A stretch of DNA of 64,000 nucleotides from Bacteroidota bacterium (GTDB lineage: Bacteria > Bacteroidota > Bacteroidia > Chitinophagales > Chitinophagaceae). Position 1 is the first letter of the stretch. Every line of letters starts with the position of its first letter. The translations under genes were made by a program, and so were the position numbers. The notes beneath the pieces are model-generated. The model saw only the letters and a list, made by a program, of their open reading frames with translations. It made no database searches and had not been told where the DNA came from. Of this stretch, positions 54,658-62,708 are shown piece after piece. The DNA is taken from NCBI GenBank assembly GCA_947448725.1, contig CANFOM010000014.1:1-64000 (forward strand), written 5' to 3'.

Positions 54658-54689
54658 CAAAGTTACGAAAGTCGCATATAAAAAACAAA
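54658..54689 (-). promoter_or_regulatory. Promoter of the serine recombinase
   Basis: On the minus strand TTTG (54686-54689) is followed after exactly 20 bases by TAACTTTG (54658-54665), a full-consensus promoter. The start near 54654 leaves a 15-base leader before the ATG at 54639. Confidence 0.8.
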
Positions 54690-54896
54690 TAATATAATGA
54701 CTTATTTGACTGAAATTCAATGATTTAGCTCATTAATTTTAGGACCATTTAATCAAAAACAGATGTTTTCAACCAAAACCAAACCTTACGTTCTAAAGGG
54801 TAGGATATTAATCATATTGAGATAATTTTCAATGCGAATGAATTTGACTAACTTCAATAACCCCAATAAATTTATTGTTTTATTAAAGTATATATA

Positions 54897-55373
54897 ATGT
54901 CAACAAATTATATCAATCAACTATCCGAATCTCAAATTAGAAAACTTATATCTAACTATGAGAATGAGGATTTTGAAACTATTTCAATGTGTTTAGTGGT
55001 ATTAAAAAATAATTATTTCTCTTCTATTGGTAGTGGGGTTTTAGATAATATAACTAAGCATTTCGGAAAAAGCAGCTCAGATGAAATGTTCATTAATAAT
55101 GGGGGTAGTGAATCATTTCAAATTAAAGAAACTAAAAAAGTAGATTATGGTCATAGAACTGAAGATAAATTTGATAATGATATAATCCCTACAACTAAAA
55201 CAATAGGAATTATAGGTTCAATTTTAAGTGGGGTATTAATGTTTTTTAATGGAAGTTGGTTCGGTGGTTTATTATATGCAATAGTAGGTGTAATGGCCAC
55301 ATTAGGTTTATGTGTTCTTTTAGAAGGTATATCTACTATTATTAAACTTCTTAGAAAGATTTCAGAAAAATAA
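54897..55373 (+). CDS. Unrecognised membrane protein with cytoplasmic N-terminal half, 158 aa
   Basis: Residues 1-95 are hydrophilic and helical (SESQIRKLISNYENED). Two membrane helices follow (about 100-145, with ILSGVLMFFNGSWFGGLLYAIVG). A lysine-rich tail ends it. No family is recognised. It is the first plus-strand gene after a 257-bp region that carries the recombinase promoter and no other recognised gene. It starts the long exported-protein run. Confidence 0.55.
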   Translation: MSTNYINQLSESQIRKLISNYENEDFETISMCLVVLKNNYFSSIGSGVLDNITKHFGKSSSDEMFINNGGSESFQIKETKKVDYGHRTEDKFDNDIIPTTKTIGIIGSILSGVLMFFNGSWFGGLLYAIVGVMATLGLCVLLEGISTIIKLLRKISEK

Positions 55374-55382
55374 AACAAAATT

Positions 55383-56273
55383 ATGAAAATATTATATTTT
55401 CTTACTCTAATCACAATTTTAAGCTGTAATACTCAAAAAAATAAATATAAAAATCTTTACCATTTTGATGAGAAATCACTTTTGGGAAGTGTTGATTATG
55501 ATAAAGTAGATAGCTCTGAAATAAAAGAATATGAAAGCGACTCAGCTGCATATTATTGGGGATGTATTGGATTTGAAATTTCAAAAAAAATTCACAAAGA
55601 GATGAAGTTGAATTATAGAAATTACACTTATGTTGATGTTCTTAATAGTAATAGAGAAAACATTAAATATAAACTTAATGACACATTAGTTAAAAAATTA
55701 GAAATATTAGCTTACGAAGAAATAAGTAAAGAAAATTTAATGAGAAAAGCGGCAGAAAATGAAGTGAAATTAAATTTAAATACGAATTTATCTGAATCTG
55801 AAATAAAATCTTTAAAAAATAATTTTAGAATAAAAAAAGATGAATTTGATAAAGATGCAACACTATGGTATATCCCAAAATCAGCCCCATCGTTTGTAAA
55901 TGAAAATGCATTTTATTGTTATTTTGGTATAACTAATGGGAAAGTATCCCCTCTTCATCTTATTTCACAATATTATGCCGATGATTGGTTATTCATAAAA
56001 GAGTATAAATTCTCAATAGATGATAAATCATATTCTTATATACCTTACAGAATTAAAACTGATAATGGTGATGGGGGAATGATTTGGGAATGGTCTGATG
56101 AAACTGCTGATAATAACATTAATGATATATTAAAAGCAATAATTAATTCAAAAATTGCAAAAATTAAGTTTGAAGGCAAAGATTATTATAAAATAAAGAA
56201 CATTACTACATCTCAAATAAAATCAATGAAAGAAACAGTTCAACTTTATATAGCATTAGGTGGAAAAATTTAA
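55383..56273 (+). CDS. Unrecognised lipoprotein, 296 aa
   Basis: A lipobox (ITILSC) places the lipidated cysteine at residue 15. The mature region is charged, with a helical stretch near residues 115-165 and a strand-rich C-terminal half. No family is recognised. It lies 9 bp after the preceding membrane protein and 13 bp before the next gene. Confidence 0.6.
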   Translation: MKILYFLTLITILSCNTQKNKYKNLYHFDEKSLLGSVDYDKVDSSEIKEYESDSAAYYWGCIGFEISKKIHKEMKLNYRNYTYVDVLNSNRENIKYKLNDTLVKKLEILAYEEISKENLMRKAAENEVKLNLNTNLSESEIKSLKNNFRIKKDEFDKDATLWYIPKSAPSFVNENAFYCYFGITNGKVSPLHLISQYYADDWLFIKEYKFSIDDKSYSYIPYRIKTDNGDGGMIWEWSDETADNNINDILKAIINSKIAKIKFEGKDYYKIKNITTSQIKSMKETVQLYIALGGKI

Positions 56274-56286
56274 ATAAATTAATTAT

Positions 56287-56685
56287 ATGGATAACATAAT
56301 TTTTGGGTATTTGATAATTTGGACTATTGCGGCATTCGTAGTTGGATATATAGGAAAGGATAGAGAAATAGGATATTGGAGCACTTTTGCAATCAGCTTA
56401 CTTCTTTCTCCTATAGTAGCAATAATAGTAGCTCTAATATCTAAGCAAATAGGTGGAGTCGCTTCAAATGGAGGGAATGGACCTCATAGATTCAAAGGGA
56501 AATGGGATGAAGCAAAGAAAGCGGAGTATAAAGGGCAAATAGAAACAGCAATTGATTTATATATGGATACCCTCTATTATTTAGAGAATGATTATAAAAA
56601 TATGAAGGGGGAGTTTGAAATGAAAAGGTTGGACTTAATTGTTGAATTGAAAGCTAAAGTCGAAGAATTAAAATCTAAAATATGA
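56287..56685 (+). CDS. Two-helix membrane protein with coiled-coil tail, 132 aa
   Basis: Two membrane helices (residues 4-22 and 30-52, reading YLIIWTIAAFVVGYIGK and SLLLSPIVAIIVALI) are followed by a GGNGP linker and a charged helical tail (ETAIDLYMDTLYYLEND). The tail resembles small phage or SHOCT-type proteins only loosely. Its stop overlaps the next start by an ATGA junction. Confidence 0.55.
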   Translation: MDNIIFGYLIIWTIAAFVVGYIGKDREIGYWSTFAISLLLSPIVAIIVALISKQIGGVASNGGNGPHRFKGKWDEAKKAEYKGQIETAIDLYMDTLYYLENDYKNMKGEFEMKRLDLIVELKAKVEELKSKI

Positions 56686-57278
56686 AAAAAATAATAATCA
56701 TATTATTCTTAATCCCATTATTTGTGAACTCTCAACAAATAGAACCTTTATATAAACCAACTACATATATCCCATATAGGAACTATGCTAACTTAGCATA
56801 TATGGGCGATTTAAAATCTCCAATTGGATTTGCTTTAGGTAACCAAAGAGGAACATTCTTTTTTATAGGTTCAATGAATGGATTTGGGAAACCCGATTAT
56901 ACTAATATCATTTCTCCATCAACACCAACTACTTTTTTCGGAGATAAGAGTTTGGGTGGTTTTACTGATAGGTATGTATTAGGATATATTAGGAGCACAC
57001 CATTTAAGAATAGTAATGATTTGTTTTTTGATTTTGGTGGAGGCATTGGTGGTTTGTTAAATAAACAAACCTATTATGATGCAACGGGAATCCTATCTCC
57101 AAACAATACATATTCGGTTGGTGATAATAAAAGTGAATATGAAATTGGTGTGATAGGAGGTATTAGTTATTATTCAAATTCAATGAAATATAACATTGCT
57201 CTTTCCGATTATACATCAACGGGTTTCAATGTTATGTTTGGAGTTGGTTTTTTATTATTTAAAATAAGAACATTATGA
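56682..57278 (+). CDS. Exported beta-rich protein, possible small outer-membrane barrel, 198 aa
   Basis: A signal peptide (residues 1-18, ending FVNSQQ) is followed by a glycine- and aromatic-rich protein with alternating strands (LFFDFGGGIGGLLN, YEIGVIGGISYYS, FNVMFGVGFLLFK). This pattern fits an eight-stranded outer-membrane barrel, but no family is recognised. It is coupled at both ends by ATGA overlaps to its neighbours. Confidence 0.55.
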   Translation: MKKIIIILFLIPLFVNSQQIEPLYKPTTYIPYRNYANLAYMGDLKSPIGFALGNQRGTFFFIGSMNGFGKPDYTNIISPSTPTTFFGDKSLGGFTDRYVLGYIRSTPFKNSNDLFFDFGGGIGGLLNKQTYYDATGILSPNNTYSVGDNKSEYEIGVIGGISYYSNSMKYNIALSDYTSTGFNVMFGVGFLLFKIRTL

Positions 57279-58099
57279 AGAAGGGTTTCTTATTAATATT
57301 GATATGTGCAATTCAATTAGTAACTTATTCACAAAAGAAAATTACTGATTCAACTTATATTATTGGAATAACAACAGAAGATGAAGCAAATGTATCTACT
57401 TCAGTAAATGCAGAAGGGTTTAAAAATGGTTCTGATTTTATAATCCCACCACATTCTAATATTTTTATAATTGGAGTGAAGTCTTTTAAAATGAAATCGG
57501 GCCGCCTATTTGATTACTACGAAATTGCATATAGAGGGAATAAGTATTTTATATATAGAGAAAATGTGATTTTAGTTTCGAAAGATTGTAATTTTGAAAA
57601 TTTATTAACTTCAAACATCAATGAGTCTGATTCCTTTAGAAATTACAACATATCACTATCTGAAGGTTATCATAAATCTCTTATAAGTGATGTATATAAA
57701 TTTATAGAGTCGTGTAAATCAAAAGGTATCGTTATACTTAAAAATAGTATTTATGATGAATCTGAATATACTGAAGGAACGAGTTTTACATTTGAAATTC
57801 AGAATCTTTCCAATAAGACAATCAAATATGTAACATTTAACATAGTTGGTTATAACTCAGTTAATGATAAAGTAACTGATAGGGGTAGTTCCCAAAAATC
57901 AGTAAAGGGGGTGGGACCAATTGAGAAGAATATTAGTGGTTCATATAGTTTCAAATATGTTTGGTTTACTGATTTAGTTGAAACATTCAAAGTAATTAGT
58001 GTAAAATTAGAATATATGGATGGTTCTATTAAAGTTATTGAAAATCCAAAATTAATTACGCTAACTTCTAAACAATTAAGTTTACTTACAGAAAAATAA
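57275..58099 (+). CDS. Unrecognised exported protein, 274 aa
   Basis: A signal peptide (residues 1-19, ending TYSQK) is present. The residues 25-110 contain an SH3-like beta pattern (YYEIAYRGNKYFIYRENVI). The second half (TFEIQNLSNKTIKYVTFNIVGYN) looks like an immunoglobulin-type strand block. No family could be named with confidence. ATGA overlap with the preceding barrel-like gene implies coupled translation. Confidence 0.55.
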   Translation: MKKGFLLILICAIQLVTYSQKKITDSTYIIGITTEDEANVSTSVNAEGFKNGSDFIIPPHSNIFIIGVKSFKMKSGRLFDYYEIAYRGNKYFIYRENVILVSKDCNFENLLTSNINESDSFRNYNISLSEGYHKSLISDVYKFIESCKSKGIVILKNSIYDESEYTEGTSFTFEIQNLSNKTIKYVTFNIVGYNSVNDKVTDRGSSQKSVKGVGPIEKNISGSYSFKYVWFTDLVETFKVISVKLEYMDGSIKVIENPKLITLTSKQLSLLTEK

Positions 58100-58105
58100 G
58101 ATTAA

Positions 58106-58711
58106 ATGAAAAAAATTATTTTCTTCTTACTACTTTTTCCATTGATTTCATTTTCTCAAAAGAATGAAGTTGAACAAAATGCTTTAAAATGGTTTAAGGG
58201 TGTATATGTAGAAAATAATTTTAAAGACCCATATTCTTTTAAATTATTGAAAATATTTTCTATACCACAAACAACTTATGAAACAATGAGAGGCGATGAT
58301 GTTTATCCTTTATTAGTTGATTTAGGTATTGATAAAAATGATGAAAACGCAATTGATACAGCTTTGATGAACATTACAATTCAAACATATACAGATTTAA
58401 TAAAGGGTATGTGGGAAGGTAGTGAGGATAGAGTTAAATACTTAAAGAGAATAGAAAAAGCTAAAGTATGCAAAAGTAAGATGGTATATTTAATTAAAAT
58501 AAATTTAGATAAGGTTTTAAGAAATAAATTGTGTAGGTATGCTGTATATTTAGATTGTTATTCTAATAATTCTTATGGGAATAAGATTTTAGGGAAATTT
58601 GCTTTCTTCTATTATCCGCGTCCTTCATTGTATTATGGATTATTTCATAAGTATCAATATGAAAACTTTTCTGTTGATGAAGAGTCAATTGTTAAATTAA
58701 ATAGAGAATAA
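58106..58711 (+). CDS. Unrecognised exported protein, 201 aa
   Basis: A signal peptide (residues 1-18, ending SFSQK) is followed by a helical and strand mixture with the marker WFKGVYVENNFKDPYSFKL near the mature N terminus. Three cysteines lie in the C-terminal half. No family is recognised. The stop TAA is followed immediately by the ATG of the YbjQ-like gene. Confidence 0.55.
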   Translation: MKKIIFFLLLFPLISFSQKNEVEQNALKWFKGVYVENNFKDPYSFKLLKIFSIPQTTYETMRGDDVYPLLVDLGIDKNDENAIDTALMNITIQTYTDLIKGMWEGSEDRVKYLKRIEKAKVCKSKMVYLIKINLDKVLRNKLCRYAVYLDCYSNNSYGNKILGKFAFFYYPRPSLYYGLFHKYQYENFSVDEESIVKLNRE

Positions 58712-58996
58712 ATGATAGTTACAACAACATCTTCAATACCCAATGAGGAAATAAAGAGTATTTTATCTGTGGTTCACAATAGTGTATTATTAGAAGTAGG
58801 CTTATTTAATGGTATTTCTTCGGATAAATTAACAAAGACTACAAATGATGTAATTGAACGTTTAACTAAGAAAGCATTGGAATTGAATGCTGATGCGTTA
58901 ATAGATTTGAAAATAGATTATTGTTATTTATCTCAACCTAACATAGAATTGGTAGTAACTGCAATTGGAACTGCCGTATTATTGAAAACTGAATAA
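58712..58996 (+). CDS. YbjQ/UPF0145-like heavy-metal-binding-domain protein
   Basis: A 94-residue soluble protein. The opening MIVTTTSSIPNEEI, the central KKALELNADALIDLKIDY and the ending VVTAIGTAVLLK match the YbjQ (UPF0145) pattern of a pentameric beta-fold. It lacks a signal peptide, unlike its neighbours. The function is undefined in the family. It ends the packed run that starts at 54897. Confidence 0.72.
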   Translation: MIVTTTSSIPNEEIKSILSVVHNSVLLEVGLFNGISSDKLTKTTNDVIERLTKKALELNADALIDLKIDYCYLSQPNIELVVTAIGTAVLLKTE

Positions 58997-59060
58997 TTAA
59001 TTTTTTTTCTAACATTTTCTCACAATTTCTATCTTTTCATTTCAAAATTTGATATTTATA

Positions 59061-59090
59061 TATACTGATGAATGTTATATATTCAGTATA
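59061..59090. repeat. Inverted repeat TATACTGA/TCAGTATA
   Basis: TATACTGA (59061-59068) and TCAGTATA (59083-59090) are perfect inverted copies 14 bp apart. A protein-binding or recombinase site is plausible. No experiment or second copy supports it. Confidence 0.4.
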
Positions 59091-59130
59091 ATAAATGAAG
59101 TGACGTTTATACCACAACTCATAATAGAGG

Positions 59131-59290
59131 TTTGATATAATAGAAATCCTTCTGTCAGCTCCACATACCCTTTTGAAAGTTTTGTAATGAAACAATGAAC
59201 CATAGCCCCAATGTGATTAACTGATGGGTATAGGTAATCATATCAAATCTTTAAACTTTCAAACTTTTTATACATAGGGGGGCTGAGAAG
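59131..59290 (+). ncRNA. Candidate structured RNA (or origin-like DNA structure) with a pseudoknot
   Basis: The stretch lies in the 394-bp non-coding gap 58997-59389. A closing stem pairs 59149-59162 with 59279-59290 (12 bp, including one T-G pair and a 2-base bulge, with GC-rich ends). Inside it, ATACCC (59165-59170) pairs with GGGTAT (59226-59231), and TTTGAAAGTTT (59172-59182) with AAACTTTCAAA (59253-59263). The last two cross, giving an H-type pseudoknot. A fourth pair, TTTGATAT (59131-59138) and ATATCAAA (59240-59247), conflicts with the closing stem. The strand is assumed from the flanking genes. A hairpin-rich replication origin could give the same pattern. Confidence 0.42.
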
Positions 59291-59389
59291 TGTTCACTCA
59301 CATCTATATTAACATTTCTATTGTAATTTCTTTCAATTTTTAACACTTCAAAACTTACTTTACTAATATTTATATTAAACTAATAAACA

Positions 59390-59617
59390 ATGATTAAAAT
59401 AGAAACACTAAAGCAAAAGAAAGATAAATTATTAAATATTGATGAATTAACTGAAATCTTAGGTATTTCAGAAATGAGTGTATATAGGATGAGATATAAG
59501 GGTGAATTGCAACCTAAAGCAAAATGGGGTGGAAAGAACTATTGGGATGGGACCGAAGTAATGGACTATTGTATTAAAAGGGGTGTAATTAAGGAAGAAT
59601 CTACACTTACAATCTAA
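59390..59617 (+). CDS. Excisionase-type helix-turn-helix protein
   Basis: A 75-residue protein with the HTH_17/MerR-like winged helix of excisionases: LLNIDELTEILGISEMSVYRMRYKG followed by a wing (QPKAKWGGKNYW) and EVMDYCIKRG, given here in parts. It probably binds near the attachment site or regulates excision. It is next to the structured non-coding stretch and near the integrase end of the island. Confidence 0.85.
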   Translation: MIKIETLKQKKDKLLNIDELTEILGISEMSVYRMRYKGELQPKAKWGGKNYWDGTEVMDYCIKRGVIKEESTLTI

Positions 59618-59720
59618 TATGGTCCTCCATTTTAAGACTTTAGACATTTTAAAAAGATTTTATAGCTGACTTAGTCGGCATCCGTCACAAACCAAAAATT
59701 CGGACTATAGGAGAATATAT

Positions 59721-59972
59721 ATGAATATACAGAATGGCAATATAGATAATGATATATACAATAAGAAGATAGTATTACTCAATAAACTATACTATATAAT
59801 TACCCACACTGTTTTTACTTACCGCAATATGAATGATTTAGATAACATCATTGCAAAGTTCATTGATTTATCAGATAGTTTGAAGAAACCTAAAGATGAG
59901 GAGATGTTATTAAAGAATATAAGAAAGAAGGGTAATATTGATACGGATAGGTATAGTAATAAGGCGAAGTGA
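59721..59972 (+). CDS. Unrecognised small protein, 83 aa
   Basis: A hydrophilic protein with a Tyr- and Asn-rich first half and a charged tail. No family is recognised. A good AGGAG ribosome-binding site lies eight bases before the ATG, which is uncommon in this phylum and supports translation. The 103 bp upstream include short self-complementary pieces (TAGTC with GACTA, and TCCG with CGGA, between 59669 and 59720). Confidence 0.55.
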   Translation: MNIQNGNIDNDIYNKKIVLLNKLYYIITHTVFTYRNMNDLDNIIAKFIDLSDSLKKPKDEEMLLKNIRKKGNIDTDRYSNKAK

Positions 59973-60023
59973 CAATTTTAGTGTTATAACCTCTGATTGT
60001 CTATATACATTGACTAATTTATA

Positions 60024-62054
60024 TTATTTTTTATCATACATACCTCTTAATTTTTCTATTAAACCATTTGATGAAGCATATTTGTAGTAATTAGGATTAT
60101 TTATTTTCAAATCTTTTAGTGAATCGTAATTTAAACATTCTTCAATTATGTGATTAATAGTTAATAATTTCTTTACTTTCATATGACCACATATTTTATC
60201 TAACCAACCTCTTCTCCGCGAATAGTAATATGCTTTGGTATCACCTTTAGAAAAATCAATTCTTCTCTTATATTTTTTTGCAATTAATTTAACTTCATTA
60301 AATGTGAAATTTGATTTTTCTACTGATTTAGGAAATTTATTACATATTTCATCTAATAAACCTTTTCTATAACATATTCCATATTCTTTTCTGTATTTAC
60401 TTCTAAATTCCGTTCTATTTTTTAAACCTTTTGTAAGTGGTTTATATAATTTTATTAACTCATCATTTGAAATATTAGGTAGTTGTTCTTTAAATGGTTT
60501 TATAATTCCCATTTCAACACCCTTTCTATAAGCATATGGTTCTTTTTTTCTTAATTTTGTAATATCATTATTATTTCTTTTTAATTCATTTAGTATTGAT
60601 TCTTCATCCCATTTAATAGTTTTAGAAGGGTAAAATATTTCATTTACTTCTTCTAAAGAAGTGTAAGAAAAGACCTTAACATCAGATTTATAATTAATAT
60701 CATCTATACATTTGAAAAGATTTAAATCTAAATCTAATCCAAAACTTTCTAAATCAAATTGATTTAATTTATTTTTTAAAGTTGAATTTGAATTGGTTGA
60801 TACTGAATTAGTATTGGATATAATTTTAGGAATCTTCAATCCACTTAAGTTTTTACCATTATATTTTTCATAATTTTCTCTTTTTATCAAACTTAACATT
60901 GCTGTCATTATATTGGTATAAAAAATTTCTAATCCCTTAGGTGCTACTTTAAAATATATTTTAGGTTTTTTGTGTTCTGACTTCCTCAATAATCTACCAT
61001 AAATCTGAAGCATTGTATCAATGTTCTTTGTTAAAGTGAAATCAATAACATTGAAAAGATGGTTCATACTAAATCCTAATCTACCTCTATTAACACATAT
61101 AAGTATTTTCATTTTTTTGTTCTTTCTAAATTCATCAAACATAACACTACTTTTATCAGATTTTTGATGAGAGATTAGAATTCTATTTTTTAATAGTTTA
61201 TGAGAATTTAATATTTTAATAAATGTATTTGATTGATGAATTGAATGACAAAAAATTATTGTTTTTAAAAAAATTGCTCCAATATTTGATTCGTTTAATT
61301 TTTCGTCTTTTATAGTAAGTTCTAATATTTTATCTAAAGCAATTTTTAATGCTTTTTTATTTTCATTATCGTTTTTTAGTTTATTACTTTTCAAATCTCC
61401 CCATTTATTTTCAAAATCACTTTCAAACACCTTATAAGGTGAACTGATAATTTTAACATACGCATTAGTGATTTGTTTTTCACTTAATAAATCTTCAATT
61501 GGAACATAATGAAATTGAAATTGATTTGATTTCGCATTGAATTTTGAAGGACTCCCACATAAAAGAAGTTGAAGTTTTGGTTTTATCGTATCAATTAAAT
61601 TTGCAATTGTCTTTTTAAAATACCACTGATGTGCTTCATCTAATATAAAAATATCTACTTTATTAAGCAATTTTATATTTCTATTAAGTGTTTGTGGTAG
61701 TGAAACAATCACATTACAATTTTCATCATTTTTTGCATTAATTAAATCTTTTTTGTTTTTTATGACCGAATATGAAAATGTTGGTTTATAATCATCTAAA
61801 GAATTTTCAAAGTTTTCTCTTAAAATTATAGTTGATGATGGTATTATGAGAGTTTTCTTTTTTGAGTTACCTTTAATTCTATAAAACATTTCCAACATCA
61901 TAATTGTTGTTAATGTTTTTCCCGCCGATGTTCCCATTGCTAAAACAAATGGTTTTTTAGAATTCAAAAACTTACCATTAGTTAAAAAATCTTTTTGATA
62001 ACTTATTTCAGTTAATTTCTTTTCTTTAATAATTGAATTATAAGTTTTAACCAT
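60024..62054 (-). CDS. SF2 DEAD/DEAH-type helicase with a repeated C-terminal tail
   Basis: A 676-residue protein. The helicase core has Walker A at residues 41-47 (AMGTSAGKT), DEAH at 139-142, the GSP motif near 167 and a motif VI-like QIYGRLLRKS. Residues 482-676 hold about four modules of roughly 45-50 residues, each ending in a pattern like aYrkG-L-D-IC (for example RKGLLDEIC and RRGWLDKIC). The repeat resembles the homing-endonuclease-associated type found in phage proteins. It probably unwinds or remodels nucleic acid; the repeats may bind DNA. It diverges from the gp62-like gene. Confidence 0.8.
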   Translation of the reverse strand: MVKTYNSIIKEKKLTEISYQKDFLTNGKFLNSKKPFVLAMGTSAGKTLTTIMMLEMFYRIKGNSKKKTLIIPSSTIILRENFENSLDDYKPTFSYSVIKNKKDLINAKNDENCNVIVSLPQTLNRNIKLLNKVDIFILDEAHQWYFKKTIANLIDTIKPKLQLLLCGSPSKFNAKSNQFQFHYVPIEDLLSEKQITNAYVKIISSPYKVFESDFENKWGDLKSNKLKNDNENKKALKIALDKILELTIKDEKLNESNIGAIFLKTIIFCHSIHQSNTFIKILNSHKLLKNRILISHQKSDKSSVMFDEFRKNKKMKILICVNRGRLGFSMNHLFNVIDFTLTKNIDTMLQIYGRLLRKSEHKKPKIYFKVAPKGLEIFYTNIMTAMLSLIKRENYEKYNGKNLSGLKIPKIISNTNSVSTNSNSTLKNKLNQFDLESFGLDLDLNLFKCIDDINYKSDVKVFSYTSLEEVNEIFYPSKTIKWDEESILNELKRNNNDITKLRKKEPYAYRKGVEMGIIKPFKEQLPNISNDELIKLYKPLTKGLKNRTEFRSKYRKEYGICYRKGLLDEICNKFPKSVEKSNFTFNEVKLIAKKYKRRIDFSKGDTKAYYYSRRRGWLDKICGHMKVKKLLTINHIIEECLNYDSLKDLKINNPNYYKYASSNGLIEKLRGMYDKK

Positions 62055-62094
62055 ATTCCCTTAAGTTTATATTACAATTTACTAAAATATTACA

Positions 62095-62535
62095 ATGAAA
62101 AGTCTCTCATCCCATATCAAACACATAACTGAAGTTCAGAACATAGATTATTATGATACACTTACAGATGAGGAAAAGGGAAACTTTGATAAATCCACAT
62201 TCTTCATATTTGAGAAGTTGGGGTTGTGTATGGAGCTAATCCCCATATTAGATAAATTCAAATCGGTATTAAAGGGGGAAAAGGGTAAGAGGTTATATAC
62301 TGCCCTAATTGAAGTAATCCCAAAGGGTATATATACCTATAAACAGATAAAGAAGGGTAAAATTAAGAGATATAACCCCATAATGGTAGATTTAATGGTA
62401 AAGGAGTATCAATGTTCCACAAACACCGCAAAGGAGTATATAGAGGTTTTAGAGGGTATTGGGAAGTATGAGGAGGAGTTGGAAAGGTTAATGGGGAAGT
62501 ATGGGGTAGCTCCAAATGGGAAAAGTAAGAAATAA
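62095..62535 (+). CDS. Small protein resembling T4 gp62-type clamp-loader subunit
   Basis: A 146-residue soluble protein. IPKG (75-78) and the block MVDLMVKEYQCSTNTAKEY (97-115) followed by IEVL look like the conserved parts of T4 gp62 (PRGK, LAKRYQVNTNDAINY). The N-terminal half (residues 30-70) is helical, as in gp62, but shorter. Gp62 works with gp44 as the clamp loader; neither gp44 nor a sliding clamp is in this window. The match was made by eye from memory of the family and is tentative. Confidence 0.42.
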   Translation: MKSLSSHIKHITEVQNIDYYDTLTDEEKGNFDKSTFFIFEKLGLCMELIPILDKFKSVLKGEKGKRLYTALIEVIPKGIYTYKQIKKGKIKRYNPIMVDLMVKEYQCSTNTAKEYIEVLEGIGKYEEELERLMGKYGVAPNGKSKK

Positions 62536-62536
62536 G

Positions 62537-62570
62537 GGGGTTTTGGTCCCCAATAAGGGTAGTTAACCCC
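62537..62570. other. Two adjacent GC hairpins between convergent genes
   Basis: GGGG (62537-62540) pairs with CCCC (62548-62551), and GGGT (62557-62560) with ACCC (62566-62569). Both lie in the 173-bp gap to the integrase. No T run follows directly, so terminator function is doubtful. Nothing else is recognised in the gap. Confidence 0.3.
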
Positions 62571-62708
62571 AAATCTTAAATCTATGTATGAACCCAATTT
62601 TTGTGGCAGAAATAGGGCTTATTTATTTTTTTTTAAGGATTTATGAGATTTTAGTTGTTAAAAATGGACCTCAATAATTAGTTAGAAGGGTAGTATTGGG
62701 TATTTGAA

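Noticed and set aside
54640-54720. Longer reading of the serine recombinase
   Set aside because: It runs through a full-consensus promoter, and the family begins at MNKIVSYLR.
59131-59290. Retron msr-msd
   Set aside because: The closing stem resembles a1/a2 repeats, but no reverse transcriptase lies nearby in the window.
62363-62597. Minus-strand open frames opposite the gp62-like gene
   Set aside because: They are proline- and leucine-rich antisense shadows of a coding region with G-rich codons.
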